From Alphaproteobacteria bacterium (GTDB taxonomy: Bacteria; Pseudomonadota; Alphaproteobacteria; Rhizobiales; Aestuariivirgaceae): DNA of 12,210 nt. The notes under the pieces were generated by a model. It was not told where the DNA came from and made no database searches. It saw nothing but the letters and a program-made list of their open reading frames with translations. This document shows positions 1 to 7,554 of the stretch, piece after piece (position 1 is the first letter of the stretch; every line of letters starts with the position of its first letter). The translations under genes were made by a program, and so were the position numbers. The DNA is taken from the NCBI GenBank assembly GCA_024639035.1, contig JAHEJE010000046.1:1-12210 (forward strand). The letters are read 5' to 3'.

Positions 1-1082
1 CCGAGCCACGGCGCCTGCAGGTTGGCCTTGCCCTGGGCCAGCAATTCACCCAGCGACGGCGAACCCGGTGGCAGCCCGAAACCGAGGAAGTCGAGGGCGG
101 TCAGCGTGGTCACCGAGCCGGACACGATGAACGGCATGAACGTGATGGTGGCCACCATGGCGTTGGGCAGCAGGTGCTTGAACATGATCTTGCGGTCCGA
201 CAGGCCCAGCGCCCGCGCCGCCCGGACGTACTCGAAATTGCGTCCGCGCAGGAACTCGGCCCGCACCACGCCAACCAGCGCCGTCCACGAGAACAGCAGC
301 AGGATGCCGAGCAGCAGCCAGAACGACGGCGTGATGAAGGCAGCCAGGATGATCAGCAGATAAAGGGTCGGGATCGACGTCCAGATTTCCATGAACCTCT
401 GAAACAGCAGGTCGGTCCAGCCGCCGAAGTAGCCCTGGGTCGCCCCGGCCGCCACGCCGACGATGGACGACAGCACCGTGAGGATCAGCCCGAAGATAAC
501 CGAGATGCGAAATCCGTAGATCAGTCGGGCGATGACATCGCGACCCTGATCGTCGGTGCCGAGCCAGTTCATGTTGCCGAAGATGCAGTTGGGGTCCTGC
601 AATCCGTTCATCGGGTCGATCTTGCCGTCGGCACCGGGCTCTCGCGCGGTGGAATAGCGCGCGCAGATTTCTTCCTGCGAGAGTTGCCAGGCCGGCGGCG
701 ATGGTGCCGGCTTGGGAAGCTCGTTGTTGACCGTTCGGTAGCCGTATCGAATCGGCGGCCAGATCAGCCAGCCATTCGCGGCGACTTCCTCCTGAATGAA
801 CGGATCGCGAAAATCGGTCGTTGCCAGGAAGCCGCCGAATTTTTCCTCTGGATAGTCGTTGAACATCGGCAGCAGAATTTCGCCCTTGTAGGAGGCGATG
901 ATCGGCCGGTCGTTGGCGATCAGTTCGGCAAACAGACTGGCACCGAACAGCACCAGGAATATCCACAGCGACCAGTATCCCCGCCGGTTGGCCTTGAACA
1001 GCGCCCAGCGCCGGGCGTTGAGGCCGGACAGCCAGGCCCGTTCCGGCACTGCCGTGTCTGTGGTTTGCGCCGCCACTGCCAT
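1..1082 (-). CDS. yejE: Peptide ABC transporter inner-membrane permease YejE (partial, 3' end cut)
   Basis: This is one of the two inner-membrane permease subunits of a YejABEF-type oligopeptide importer. The first 360 codons are visible; the C-terminus lies beyond base 1, and about 35 residues are probably missing judging from the E. coli protein. A first membrane segment (about residues 38-56) follows a basic N-terminus with RRGYWSLWIFLVLFG, nearly as in E. coli YejE. A periplasmic region comes next, then the BPD_transp_1 domain from about residue 185. The EAA-type loop that contacts the ATPase is around 275-308 (FEYVRAARALG, then HLLPNAMVA). SLGELLAQGKANLQAPWL at the visible end is characteristic of YejE. 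The ATG directly abuts the yejB stop (TAGATG), so the two are co-translated. The segment at about 131-168 is longer than I recall in E. coli and contains two cysteines (140, 166). Confidence 0.95.
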   Translation of the reverse strand, partial: MAVAAQTTDTAVPERAWLSGLNARRWALFKANRRGYWSLWIFLVLFGASLFAELIANDRPIIASYKGEILLPMFNDYPEEKFGGFLATTDFRDPFIQEEVAANGWLIWPPIRYGYRTVNNELPKPAPSPPAWQLSQEEICARYSTAREPGADGKIDPMNGLQDPNCIFGNMNWLGTDDQGRDVIARLIYGFRISVIFGLILTVLSSIVGVAAGATQGYFGGWTDLLFQRFMEIWTSIPTLYLLIILAAFITPSFWLLLGILLLFSWTALVGVVRAEFLRGRNFEYVRAARALGLSDRKIMFKHLLPNAMVATITFMPFIVSGSVTTLTALDFLGFGLPPGSPSLGELLAQGKANLQAPWL

Positions 1083-2192
1083 CTACAGGTCCCGCGCTTC
1101 GAAGTCGATCCGCGGATCGATCCAGGTATAGACCAGATCGCTGACTAGGTTGGTCACCAGCCCGAGCAGGGAGAAGATGTAGAGCGTCGCAAACACCACG
1201 GGATAGTCGCGGTTGATGGCCGACTCATAGCCAAGCAACCCGAGGCCATCGAGCGAAAAGATCGTCTCGATCAGCAGCGAGCCGGCAAAGAACGCGCCGA
1301 TGAAGGCGCCGGGAAATCCGGCGACGACGATCAGCATGGCATTGCGGAACACATGACCGTACAGCACCCCGCGCTCGCTCAACCCCTTTGCCCGTGCCGT
1401 CATCACGTATTGCTTCTTGATCTCGTCGAGAAACGAGTTCTTGGTCAACAGCGTCATGGTGGCGAACGACGACACCGCCAGCGCGGTCAGCGGCAGGGCG
1501 AGATGCCAGGCATAGTCGATGATCTTCTGCCACCAGGTCAGATCGGCGAAATTGTCCGACACCAGACCGCGCAGCGGGAACCAGTTGAAGAACGAGCCGC
1601 CGGCGAACAGCACCACCAGCAGGATGGCGAACAGGAAGCTCGGGATAGCATAGCCGACGATGATCACCGCCGAGGTCCAGATGTCGAATTTCGATCCATC
1701 ACGCACCGCCTTGGCGACACCGAGCGGGATCGAGATGGCATAGGACACGAAGGTCAGCCACAGGCCGAGCGAGATCGACACCGGCAGCTTTTCCTTGATC
1801 AGCTGCAGCACTGACACGTCGCGAAAGTAACTTTCTCCGAAGTCGAAGGTCAGATAATTGCCGATCATCAGGGCAAAGCGCTGGTAGGCAGGCTTGTCGA
1901 AGCCGAATTGTTTCTCCAGCGACTTGATGAACTCCGGGTCGAGCCCTTGCGCGCCGCGGTACTTCGAGCTGGAGCCGTCGCCTGCCGCGGTCGTCTGGGC
2001 ACCGGTGCCGACCTCGCTGCCGGTGCCGCCGCCGATCCGCGCAGTTGCGCCGACATCGGTGCCGGACAATTGCGCCAACACCCGTTCCACCGGACCGCCC
2101 GGCGCGAACTGGATGATGATGAAGCTGATCGCCATGATGCCGAGCAATGTCGGGATCATCAGCAACAATCGTCTGAGAATATAGGCGCCCAT
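1083..2192 (-). CDS. yejB: Peptide ABC transporter inner-membrane permease YejB
   Basis: Permease partner of YejE; together they form the membrane channel for peptides delivered by the YejA binding proteins. In E. coli this importer takes up microcin C, and in other proteobacteria it is linked to antimicrobial-peptide tolerance. The protein has 369 residues, against about 364 in E. coli. The start MGAYILRRLLLMIPTLLG is nearly identical to the E. coli N-terminus and supports this ATG. The first membrane helix is about residues 9-28. A low-complexity Gly/Thr/Ser-rich stretch (about 49-78) precedes the conserved YRGAQGLDPE. The permease domain has its EAA-type loop at about 257-290 (KKQYVMTARAKGLSERGV, then HVFRNAM). 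The end, YTWIDPRIDFEARDL, is also family-typical. An AAGGA sequence lies upstream, at a rather long spacing of about 15 bases. The gene follows yejA2 after an 83-base gap holding a hairpin. Confidence 0.96.
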   Translation of the reverse strand: MGAYILRRLLLMIPTLLGIMAISFIIIQFAPGGPVERVLAQLSGTDVGATARIGGGTGSEVGTGAQTTAAGDGSSSKYRGAQGLDPEFIKSLEKQFGFDKPAYQRFALMIGNYLTFDFGESYFRDVSVLQLIKEKLPVSISLGLWLTFVSYAISIPLGVAKAVRDGSKFDIWTSAVIIVGYAIPSFLFAILLVVLFAGGSFFNWFPLRGLVSDNFADLTWWQKIIDYAWHLALPLTALAVSSFATMTLLTKNSFLDEIKKQYVMTARAKGLSERGVLYGHVFRNAMLIVVAGFPGAFIGAFFAGSLLIETIFSLDGLGLLGYESAINRDYPVVFATLYIFSLLGLVTNLVSDLVYTWIDPRIDFEARDL

Positions 2193-2217
2193 GAGCGGTG
2201 ATTCGATTCCTTTTCAG

Positions 2218-2246
2218 GCCAGTGTCATCATCCCGGCGGCACTGGC
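2218..2246 (-). repeat. Inverted repeat in the yejA2-yejB intercistronic gap
   Basis: GCCAGTG (2218-2224) and CACTGGC (2240-2246) form a perfect 7-bp stem around a 15-base loop. It lies in the 83 bases between the yejA2 stop and the yejB start. No T-tract follows on the minus strand, so it is not an ordinary terminator. Hairpins between a binding-protein gene and its permease genes can protect the upstream mRNA or attenuate read-through, raising the binding protein over the permease. That role is inferred here from position alone. Confidence 0.4.
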
Positions 2247-2275
2247 AAGTGCGCTGGCCGAGGCCGATTGCGGTG

Positions 2276-4102
2276 TCACGGCCCTTTCTTCATGGCTGCG
2301 GCCTTGTCCGCGTCGACCCACCAGGTGTCGAGGATACCGCGCTGGAAGCGGGGCTTGATGGGCGGTCTGCCGAACACATCCCAATGCGCGACGGAGTGTG
2401 CACCCTTGTACCAGTGTGGCACCCACAGGTGCTGCGCCCGCAATGTCCGGTCGAGGGCGCGTGCCGCGGTCTCCAGCTCCTGGCGCGAACCAGCCTGGAT
2501 AGCCCGATCGATGAGTGCATCGACCGGTGGTGATTTCAGTCCGGACATATTGAAGCTGCCGGCGACATCGGCGGTGCTGGAATGAAAGAACGCCCGCAGT
2601 TCGACCCCCGGCGTTTCGCTCATAGTGTAGCGTTGCGTGCTGACGTCGAAGTCGAAGCTCTTCATGCGTTCCTGATACTGCGCGGCTTCGACCTGACGGA
2701 TCGTGGCGTCGATGCCGAGCAGTTTCAGGTTGCGCACATAGGGCGCGATGATGCGCTCGAAGGTGGGCGCGAAGATCAAGAACTCGACGCTCAGTTGTTT
2801 CCCGCCGGCATTTACCAGCCTGGTGCCCTGGCGCTGCCAACCGGCCTGGCGCAGCAATTCGTTGGCCCGCCGAAGGAGCTTTCTATCCTGGCCGCTGCCG
2901 TCGGAGACCGCAGGCAGTTGCGCCGGACCGAAGACTGCGGGTGGGACTTGATCCCTGTACGGCTCCAGCAGCGCCAGTTCGCCGGCCGCCGGCTCGCCTT
3001 CGGCTTTCAGGTTGGAGTTCTCAAAAAAACTGCCGGTACGCTTGTAGAGGTCGAAGAACAGGTTGCTGTTCGACCATTCGAAATCGAACGCCAGGCCTAG
3101 CGCCTCGCGGGTGCGCGGGTCGGCAAACTTGTCGCGCCGCATGTTGATGAAGAAACCCTGCGCCCCGGACGTGGTCTCGTCGGGCAGCGTCGCCTTGATC
3201 AAACGCCCCTCCCTTACCGCATCGAGATCGTACTCGGTTGCCCAGTGCTTGGACGTGAACTCTTCTCGCAGATCGAGCAGTCCGGCCTTGAGCGCTTCCA
3301 GCTCCGCGGTGCGGTCGCGAAAATACAGCAGCTTGATCTCGCCGAAATTGAACCGGCCGCGATTGACCGGCAGCGCACTGGCCCAGTAGTCGTCGCGCCG
3401 CTGGTAGGTGATGAAGCTGCCCTGCTTGAAGTCCTTGATCAGGTAGGGGCCGGACCCGAGCGGCGGTTTGAGCGAGGACTTCGAGAAGTCTTCCTTGCTG
3501 TAATAGGCGGCCGAAAAGATCGGCAGCGTGGCGACTGTCATCGGCAGGTCGCGGACATTCTCTCCGCTGAACTCGTAGCGCACGGTGTGCGCATCGACGG
3601 CAACGCAACGCACGACATCGCGCAAGGAGATCTTGAAGCTGGGGTGGCCGTCCTGTTTGAGCAACTCGAAGCTTCGCTGCACATCCGCTGCGGTCAGCGC
3701 CGACCCGTCGGAGAACCTGGCTTGCGGCCGCAAGGCAAAGGTGACGCTCATGCCGTCGTCGGCCAGATCGGCGGCGGCGGCGGCCAGGCCGTAGACCGCA
3801 TCCGGCTCATCGAAGGCGCGCACCATCAGGCTGTCGAACAGCAGATCCAGTTTCTGCGCCGCGTCGCCCTTCAAGACGTAGCCGTTGAGGCTGTCGAAGG
3901 TGATGACCCCGGCCGTACCCATCGTGGTGATGCGCCCGCCCTTCGGCGCATCCGGGTCGGCATAATCGAAATGCTCGAAATCCGTGGCGTATTTCAGATC
4001 GCCAAACGCCGACAGCCCGTGCCGGGGTTCGGCCTGGGCCGCGTGCAGACCGAAGGCGAGGCCGGTGATGACCAGCACGATGGCCGACATCCGGCGCACC
4101 AT
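2276..4102 (-). CDS. yejA: Periplasmic peptide-binding protein YejA, second copy (Sec-exported)
   Basis: Extracellular solute-binding protein, family 5 (SBP_bac_5), which captures peptides in the periplasm for YejB/YejE; 608 residues. The start is the ATG at 4102, whose A is the last base of the yejA1 stop (TGATG), implying translational coupling. It opens with a Sec-type signal peptide: basic MVRR, a hydrophobic core (SAIVLVITGLAFGL) and a likely cleavage after AAQA. There is no lipobox, so the mature protein should be soluble. Family motifs include HFDYADPDAPKGG, LRPQARFSDGS, the LGSGPY turn, YWASALPVNRGRFNF, and FDFEWSNSNLFF near residue 360. The C-terminus WVDADKAAAM parallels the end of YejA1, so the two are diverged paralogues. 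An in-frame ATG 44 codons upstream exists but would overlap yejA1 and bury the signal peptide. Paired yejA genes are common in alphaproteobacteria. Confidence 0.94.
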   Translation of the reverse strand: MVRRMSAIVLVITGLAFGLHAAQAEPRHGLSAFGDLKYATDFEHFDYADPDAPKGGRITTMGTAGVITFDSLNGYVLKGDAAQKLDLLFDSLMVRAFDEPDAVYGLAAAAADLADDGMSVTFALRPQARFSDGSALTAADVQRSFELLKQDGHPSFKISLRDVVRCVAVDAHTVRYEFSGENVRDLPMTVATLPIFSAAYYSKEDFSKSSLKPPLGSGPYLIKDFKQGSFITYQRRDDYWASALPVNRGRFNFGEIKLLYFRDRTAELEALKAGLLDLREEFTSKHWATEYDLDAVREGRLIKATLPDETTSGAQGFFINMRRDKFADPRTREALGLAFDFEWSNSNLFFDLYKRTGSFFENSNLKAEGEPAAGELALLEPYRDQVPPAVFGPAQLPAVSDGSGQDRKLLRRANELLRQAGWQRQGTRLVNAGGKQLSVEFLIFAPTFERIIAPYVRNLKLLGIDATIRQVEAAQYQERMKSFDFDVSTQRYTMSETPGVELRAFFHSSTADVAGSFNMSGLKSPPVDALIDRAIQAGSRQELETAARALDRTLRAQHLWVPHWYKGAHSVAHWDVFGRPPIKPRFQRGILDTWWVDADKAAAMKKGP

Positions 4103-5964
4103 CACGCCTTGACCTTGCCGGCCTTGTCGGCGTCCCACCACCAGATCGAGGGAAAGCCGACGCTGTACAGCGGAAGTTTTTCGGGTCGGCCGAACCGGTT
4201 CCAGTGGGCGATCCGTTCGTACGGGATATGCCACATGGGCACGACAAAATGGTGCGCCAGCAGAACCCGATCCAGCGCCCGGGTCGCGGCCACGAGTTCG
4301 GCGCGGTTCTTGGCGTAGATCACCCGGTCGATCAACTCATCGATCGCCGGATCGGCAATGCCGGCGTAGTTGTTGCTGCCGTTGACGGCGGCTGATGCAG
4401 AGCCCCAGTAGTTGCGTTGTTCGTTGCCCGGCGACAGCGACTGTCCCCAACCGGTGGCGATGATATCGAAGTCGAAGTTCTGCACCCGGCGTTCATACTG
4501 GGCTGAATCCACCGTACGCACCTTGGCCTTGATACCGAGCCGTTCAAGCTGCTCGACATAGGGCAGGGTAATCCGCTCGAACAGCGGCGAGTACAGCAGG
4601 AATTCGACCTCGAACGGTTTGCCGTCCGGATCGGCCAGAACCCGGTCATCGTTGGCCCGCCATCCTGCCTCGCGCAACAGCTTGGCCGCCTGGCGCAGGT
4701 TGCCGCGCCGGTTCTTCTGGGTGTCGCTCACCGGGTTGGCAAACGGCGTTGTGAACACCTCCTCGGGAACCGGGTTTTTCAGGCCTTTGAGAATTTCAAA
4801 CTCGATACCCTCCGGCAGCTCGCTGGCCGCCAGTTCCGAATTGTCGAAGTAACTGGTCGTGCGGGTGTACTGGCCATAGAACAGGTTGGCGTTCGACCAC
4901 TCGAAATCGAATATGAAGTTGAATGCCCGGCGTACCCGCGGATCCTTGAATTTCTCGCGCCGACTGTTGAATGCATAGGCCTGCATGGCTTGCGGATTCT
5001 TGACCTCGATCTTTTCGAGCGCCACATCGCCTCTTTCGACGGCGGGGAAGTCGTACCCGGTCGCCCAGACCTTCGAAGAACTCTCTCGGCGCCAGTCGTA
5101 CTGGTCGGCCTTGAAGGCTTCGAAGGCAACCGTCTGGTCGCGGAAATAGGTCACCGAAATCTCGTCGAAATTGTTGCGGCCGATGTTCACCGGAAGGTCT
5201 TTTGCCCAGTAGTCAGCGACCCTCTTGACCGACATCGACCGTCCGGGCTGGACATCGGCGATCTGGTAGGGGCCGGAGCCGAGCGGGGCTTCAAGCGTCG
5301 AGTTCTTGATGTCGCGTGGCTTGCCATCGGCCCCCGTAGCGGTCCACCAGGCCTTCGGCAGCACCGACAGCTGACCGGTGATCTGCGGCAATTCACGGTT
5401 ACCCTTTTCGGAAAAGAAGAACGTCACCTCGCGCTCGCCCGTCTGTTCGGTCTTGGCGATGTTCTGATAGTAGTAGGCGTACTGCGGATGGGCCTGCTTG
5501 ATGGCCTCGACCGTCCACACGACATCCTCCGGCGTGATCGGCGATCCGTCATGGAACCTGGCCTCGGGCCGCAGCCGGAACGTTGCCTGGGAGTAGTCCT
5601 CGGGATGCTTTACCGCTTCTGCCACCAGACCGTATTCAGAGCTGGGTTCGTCGTTGGAGCGGGTCATCAGCGCATCGAACGGCCATTGCGCCAGGCTGCC
5701 CACCGACCCCTTGAATGTGAACGGGTTGAGCGAATCGAACGATCCGATTCCGTATAGCCGCACTTTTCCGCCGATCGGCGCATCCGGGTTCACGTAGTCG
5801 AAATGGCGAAAGCCCGTCGGATACTTCACATCGCCGAACAGCGACAGTCCGTGCTGCCATTCGCCGGCCTGGGCCGCAGCGGTGGAAATGCCGATTATCT
5901 TGAGGCCGCTAAAACCGCCAACGGCGGAAGCAAGCTTGATCAGTTCGCGTCGTGAAATTGCCAT
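4102..5964 (-). CDS. yejA: Periplasmic peptide-binding protein YejA, first copy (Tat-type signal)
   Basis: First gene of the importer cluster: an SBP_bac_5 binding protein of 620 residues from the ATG at 5964. The N-terminus MAISRRELIKLASAVGG carries a twin-arginine pattern (S-R-R-E-L-I-K), a modest hydrophobic stretch and a likely cleavage site after STAAAQA, so export by the Tat pathway is probable. Family motifs include HFDYVNPDAPIGGKVRLYG, LRPEARFHDGSPI, LEAPLGSGPYQI, DYWAKDLPVNIGRNNF, FIFDFEWSNANLFYGQYTRT, and the C-terminal HFVVPMWHIPYERIAHWNRFGRPE with WWWDADKAGKVKA. A GTG two codons upstream (5970) could serve instead; neither start has a strong Shine-Dalgarno. The stop overlaps the yejA2 start. 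The gene lies downstream of the cycM terminator, so its promoter should lie in roughly 5965-6017 or be shared by read-through; I cannot identify a convincing one. Confidence 0.94.
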   Translation of the reverse strand: MAISRRELIKLASAVGGFSGLKIIGISTAAAQAGEWQHGLSLFGDVKYPTGFRHFDYVNPDAPIGGKVRLYGIGSFDSLNPFTFKGSVGSLAQWPFDALMTRSNDEPSSEYGLVAEAVKHPEDYSQATFRLRPEARFHDGSPITPEDVVWTVEAIKQAHPQYAYYYQNIAKTEQTGEREVTFFFSEKGNRELPQITGQLSVLPKAWWTATGADGKPRDIKNSTLEAPLGSGPYQIADVQPGRSMSVKRVADYWAKDLPVNIGRNNFDEISVTYFRDQTVAFEAFKADQYDWRRESSSKVWATGYDFPAVERGDVALEKIEVKNPQAMQAYAFNSRREKFKDPRVRRAFNFIFDFEWSNANLFYGQYTRTTSYFDNSELAASELPEGIEFEILKGLKNPVPEEVFTTPFANPVSDTQKNRRGNLRQAAKLLREAGWRANDDRVLADPDGKPFEVEFLLYSPLFERITLPYVEQLERLGIKAKVRTVDSAQYERRVQNFDFDIIATGWGQSLSPGNEQRNYWGSASAAVNGSNNYAGIADPAIDELIDRVIYAKNRAELVAATRALDRVLLAHHFVVPMWHIPYERIAHWNRFGRPEKLPLYSVGFPSIWWWDADKAGKVKA

Positions 5965-6009
5965 GGCCACCAGATGGTTGCGGGTTTGTTACGATGTCAT
6001 CTATGCCAC

Positions 6010-6042
6010 AAACCAAAACACCGGCGGAAGGCCCGCCGGTGT
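6010..6042 (-). terminator. Rho-independent terminator of cycM
   Basis: On the minus strand a perfect 10-bp stem (ACACCGGCGG, 5-base loop GCCTT, CCGCCGGTGT; stem bases 6042-6033 and 6027-6018) runs into TTTTGGTTTG. It lies about 38 bases after the cycM stop and about 50 bases before the yejA1 start. It therefore separates the cytochrome transcript from the importer cluster. Confidence 0.85.
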
Positions 6043-6079
6043 GAATTCTTCGTAAGATTTTGGTGACTCTGCCGGATCG

Positions 6080-6619
6080 TCACTCGCTTGGCAGCGGCAC
6101 CGGATTGTCGCTCAGTGTGCGCAGATAGGCGATCAGGTCAGCCCGATTGCCGTCGTTCTTGATGCCGCCGAAGCTCATCTTCGTCCCCTTGGCAAAATCC
6201 TTGGGCTTCAGCAGGAAGGCGTTCATGGTCTCAAACGTCCAGGCATCGCCACTCATGCCGGACAGCACGCTGGAATATTTGCCGTAGCCCTCGGCCGAAG
6301 CGATGTTGCGGCCCAGAACGCCATAAAGATTGGGCCCGACCTTGTGGGCGCCGCCGTTGTCGAAGGTGTGGCATGCAACACAGGGTTTGATGTTGCCTTT
6401 GCTCGGGTCGGCAGACGCCAGCAGGGAGGCGATCGAGACCTTTTCAGTAGCGGCTCCGTCGCCGCTGTCGGTTGCAGCTTGCGCCATTTCGACCATCATG
6501 CCGGGTTTTTCCGGCGTTTCCGCATGGTAGATCACACCGGCCAGTTCCTTCAGCCCGAAGATCATCAAGGCGGTAAACAGCAGAGCGCCGGCGATTTTAT
6601 TGAATTCAAAACTGTCCAT
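6080..6619 (-). CDS. cycM: Membrane-anchored c-type cytochrome (CycM-like)
   Basis: Small cytochrome c held to the periplasmic face of the inner membrane by an uncleaved N-terminal helix; 179 residues. The start MDSFEFNKIAGALLFTALM matches the N-terminus typical of the CycM/cytochrome c552 group, with the anchor at about residues 9-31. A flexible acidic and Ala-rich linker (about 35-70) follows, then a class I cytochrome domain. The haem-attachment motif CVACH is at 80-84, followed by HKVGPNLYGVLGR, and the probable axial methionine is in GTKMSF (Met148). In Bradyrhizobium, CycM carries electrons between the bc1 complex and an aa3-type oxidase; the same role is inferred here. An AAGGGG lies about 13 bases before the ATG. 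A longer reading from 6670 is in frame, but its N-terminus is not family-like. The gene is monocistronic by its terminator and divergent from kdsB. Confidence 0.93.
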   Translation of the reverse strand: MDSFEFNKIAGALLFTALMIFGLKELAGVIYHAETPEKPGMMVEMAQAATDSGDGAATEKVSIASLLASADPSKGNIKPCVACHTFDNGGAHKVGPNLYGVLGRNIASAEGYGKYSSVLSGMSGDAWTFETMNAFLLKPKDFAKGTKMSFGGIKNDGNRADLIAYLRTLSDNPVPLPSE

Positions 6620-6700
6620 CTGGAAAACCACACCCCTTGAATGTGCCGTCTCCGGCGGTTGCCTCGCCAATGGCGCCGGTCCGGCACCACATCAGCAAAA

Positions 6701-6712
6701 TTTCGCGCGAAA
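6701..6712. promoter_or_regulatory. 12-bp perfect palindrome in the cycM/kdsB divergent region
   Basis: TTTCGCGCGAAA is a perfect 12-bp palindrome in the 170-base region between the two divergent starts, 81 bases from cycM and 77 from kdsB. It sits in a locally AT-richer patch (AAAATTT...AAAACTAATTG), as operators often do. No regulator can be assigned from sequence alone. Confidence 0.3.
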
Positions 6713-6718
6713 ACTAAT

Positions 6719-6749
6719 TGTTTCTCAGCACGACTGCAATACGTATAAC
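6719..6749 (+). promoter_or_regulatory. Possible kdsB promoter
   Basis: TTGTTT (6719-6724) and TATAAC (6744-6749) resemble -35 and -10 boxes with a 19-base spacer, longer than the optimal 17. They lie 41 bases before the kdsB ATG, in the AT-rich part of the divergent region. This is only a weak match, and I give it because no better candidate is visible. Confidence 0.25.
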
Positions 6750-6789
6750 CGCCGCATGTGCAATTTGCCGCGTTGGGGGTGAGCGATCA

Positions 6790-7554
6790 ATGGAAACGAC
6801 GCAAACCAGCGATACCATCATCGTCATTCCGGCCCGCATGGCTTCGACCAGGCTGCCGGGCAAGCCGCTGGCCGACCTGTGCGGCAAACCGATGATCGTC
6901 AGGGTTTGGGAAAAGGCGGTTGCCGCCGGCATCGGCCCCGTTTTGGTTGCCGCTGCCGAGAGCCCGATCGTGTCGGCGGTGGAAAAGGCCGGTGGTGAGG
7001 CGATCGTCACCGACCCGGGTCTGCCGTCCGGTTCCGACCGCATCGCGCAGGCCCTGGCCCTGCGCGATCCCGGCGGTAAATATCGCTTTGTCGTCAATCT
7101 GCAGGGTGACCTGCCGCTGATCGAACCGGCCGCCATCGCCCGGTGCCTGGAACCGTTCCGCCGCAAGGGCGTCGACATCGCCACTCTGGTTGCCGAGATT
7201 GAAGATATCGGCGAGATCGATGACCCCAATGTGGTCAAGGCATTGATCGGCCCGGCCGACGACAATGGCATTGCCATGGCGCGTGACTTTGTGCGCCGTT
7301 TGCCGGACGGCGTCTTTGCGCCCTTTTGGCACCATGTCGGCATCTATGCCTATCGCCGCGATGCCCTGGAGCGCTTCGTTTCTCTGCCGGTCAGCGCCCG
7401 CGAAACAGAGCGCAAGCTGGAGCAGATGCGCGCCCTGGACAATGCCATGACCATCGGCACTGCCTGCGTTGACACCATCCCATTTGGTATTGATACTTCC
7501 GCCGATCTGGACCGTGCCCGCCGCCTGATGGCATCGCAAGGCTCTGACCAATGA
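6790..7554 (+). CDS. kdsB: 3-deoxy-manno-octulosonate cytidylyltransferase (CMP-KDO synthetase)
   Basis: Cytosolic enzyme that activates KDO with CTP to give CMP-KDO and pyrophosphate, the donor for adding KDO to lipid A in lipopolysaccharide synthesis. It has 254 residues, close to the usual 248 or so. The nucleotide-binding signature IIVIPARMASTRLPGKPLADLCGKPMI is at residues 10-36. PSGSDRIAQAL (79-89) and the metal-binding NLQGDLPLI (103-111) follow, then FWHHVGIYAYRRDALERF. The C-terminal LEQMRALDNAM and PFGIDTSADLDRARRL are KdsB hallmarks. ATG 6790 is preceded by a GGGGGTGAG stretch that can act as ribosome-binding site. The frame stays open upstream to 6718, but that extension has no family similarity. 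The stop (TGA 7552-7554) overlaps an ATG (7551) that opens a small ORF leading into pheA, so kdsB and pheA are probably co-transcribed. Confidence 0.96.
   Translation: METTQTSDTIIVIPARMASTRLPGKPLADLCGKPMIVRVWEKAVAAGIGPVLVAAAESPIVSAVEKAGGEAIVTDPGLPSGSDRIAQALALRDPGGKYRFVVNLQGDLPLIEPAAIARCLEPFRRKGVDIATLVAEIEDIGEIDDPNVVKALIGPADDNGIAMARDFVRRLPDGVFAPFWHHVGIYAYRRDALERFVSLPVSARETERKLEQMRALDNAMTIGTACVDTIPFGIDTSADLDRARRLMASQGSDQ

Noticed and set aside
46..966. Open frame of 306 codons on the minus strand in another frame of yejE
   Set aside because: The yejE frame encodes a full permease with its family motifs. This overlapping product is rich in Arg and Gly without family similarity.
3023..3029. Run of seven A (T on the coding strand) in yejA2 as a frameshift or slippage site
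   Set aside because: It encodes ordinary Phe-Phe in SFFENSNL, and the frame is intact and family-like on both sides. A programmed event has no support.
4103..4234. N-terminal extension of yejA2 by 44 codons to an upstream ATG
   Set aside because: It would overlap yejA1 by over 130 bases and place the Sec signal peptide in the interior. The ATG in the TGATG overlap is the natural start.
3245..4318. Plus-strand open frame of 357 codons opposite yejA2
   Set aside because: It is antisense to a well-supported YejA gene and crosses into yejA1. It has no domain I recognise and no convincing start signal.
4990..5757. Plus-strand open frame of 255 codons opposite yejA1
   Set aside because: Antisense shadow of a clear binding-protein gene, with no recognised motifs.
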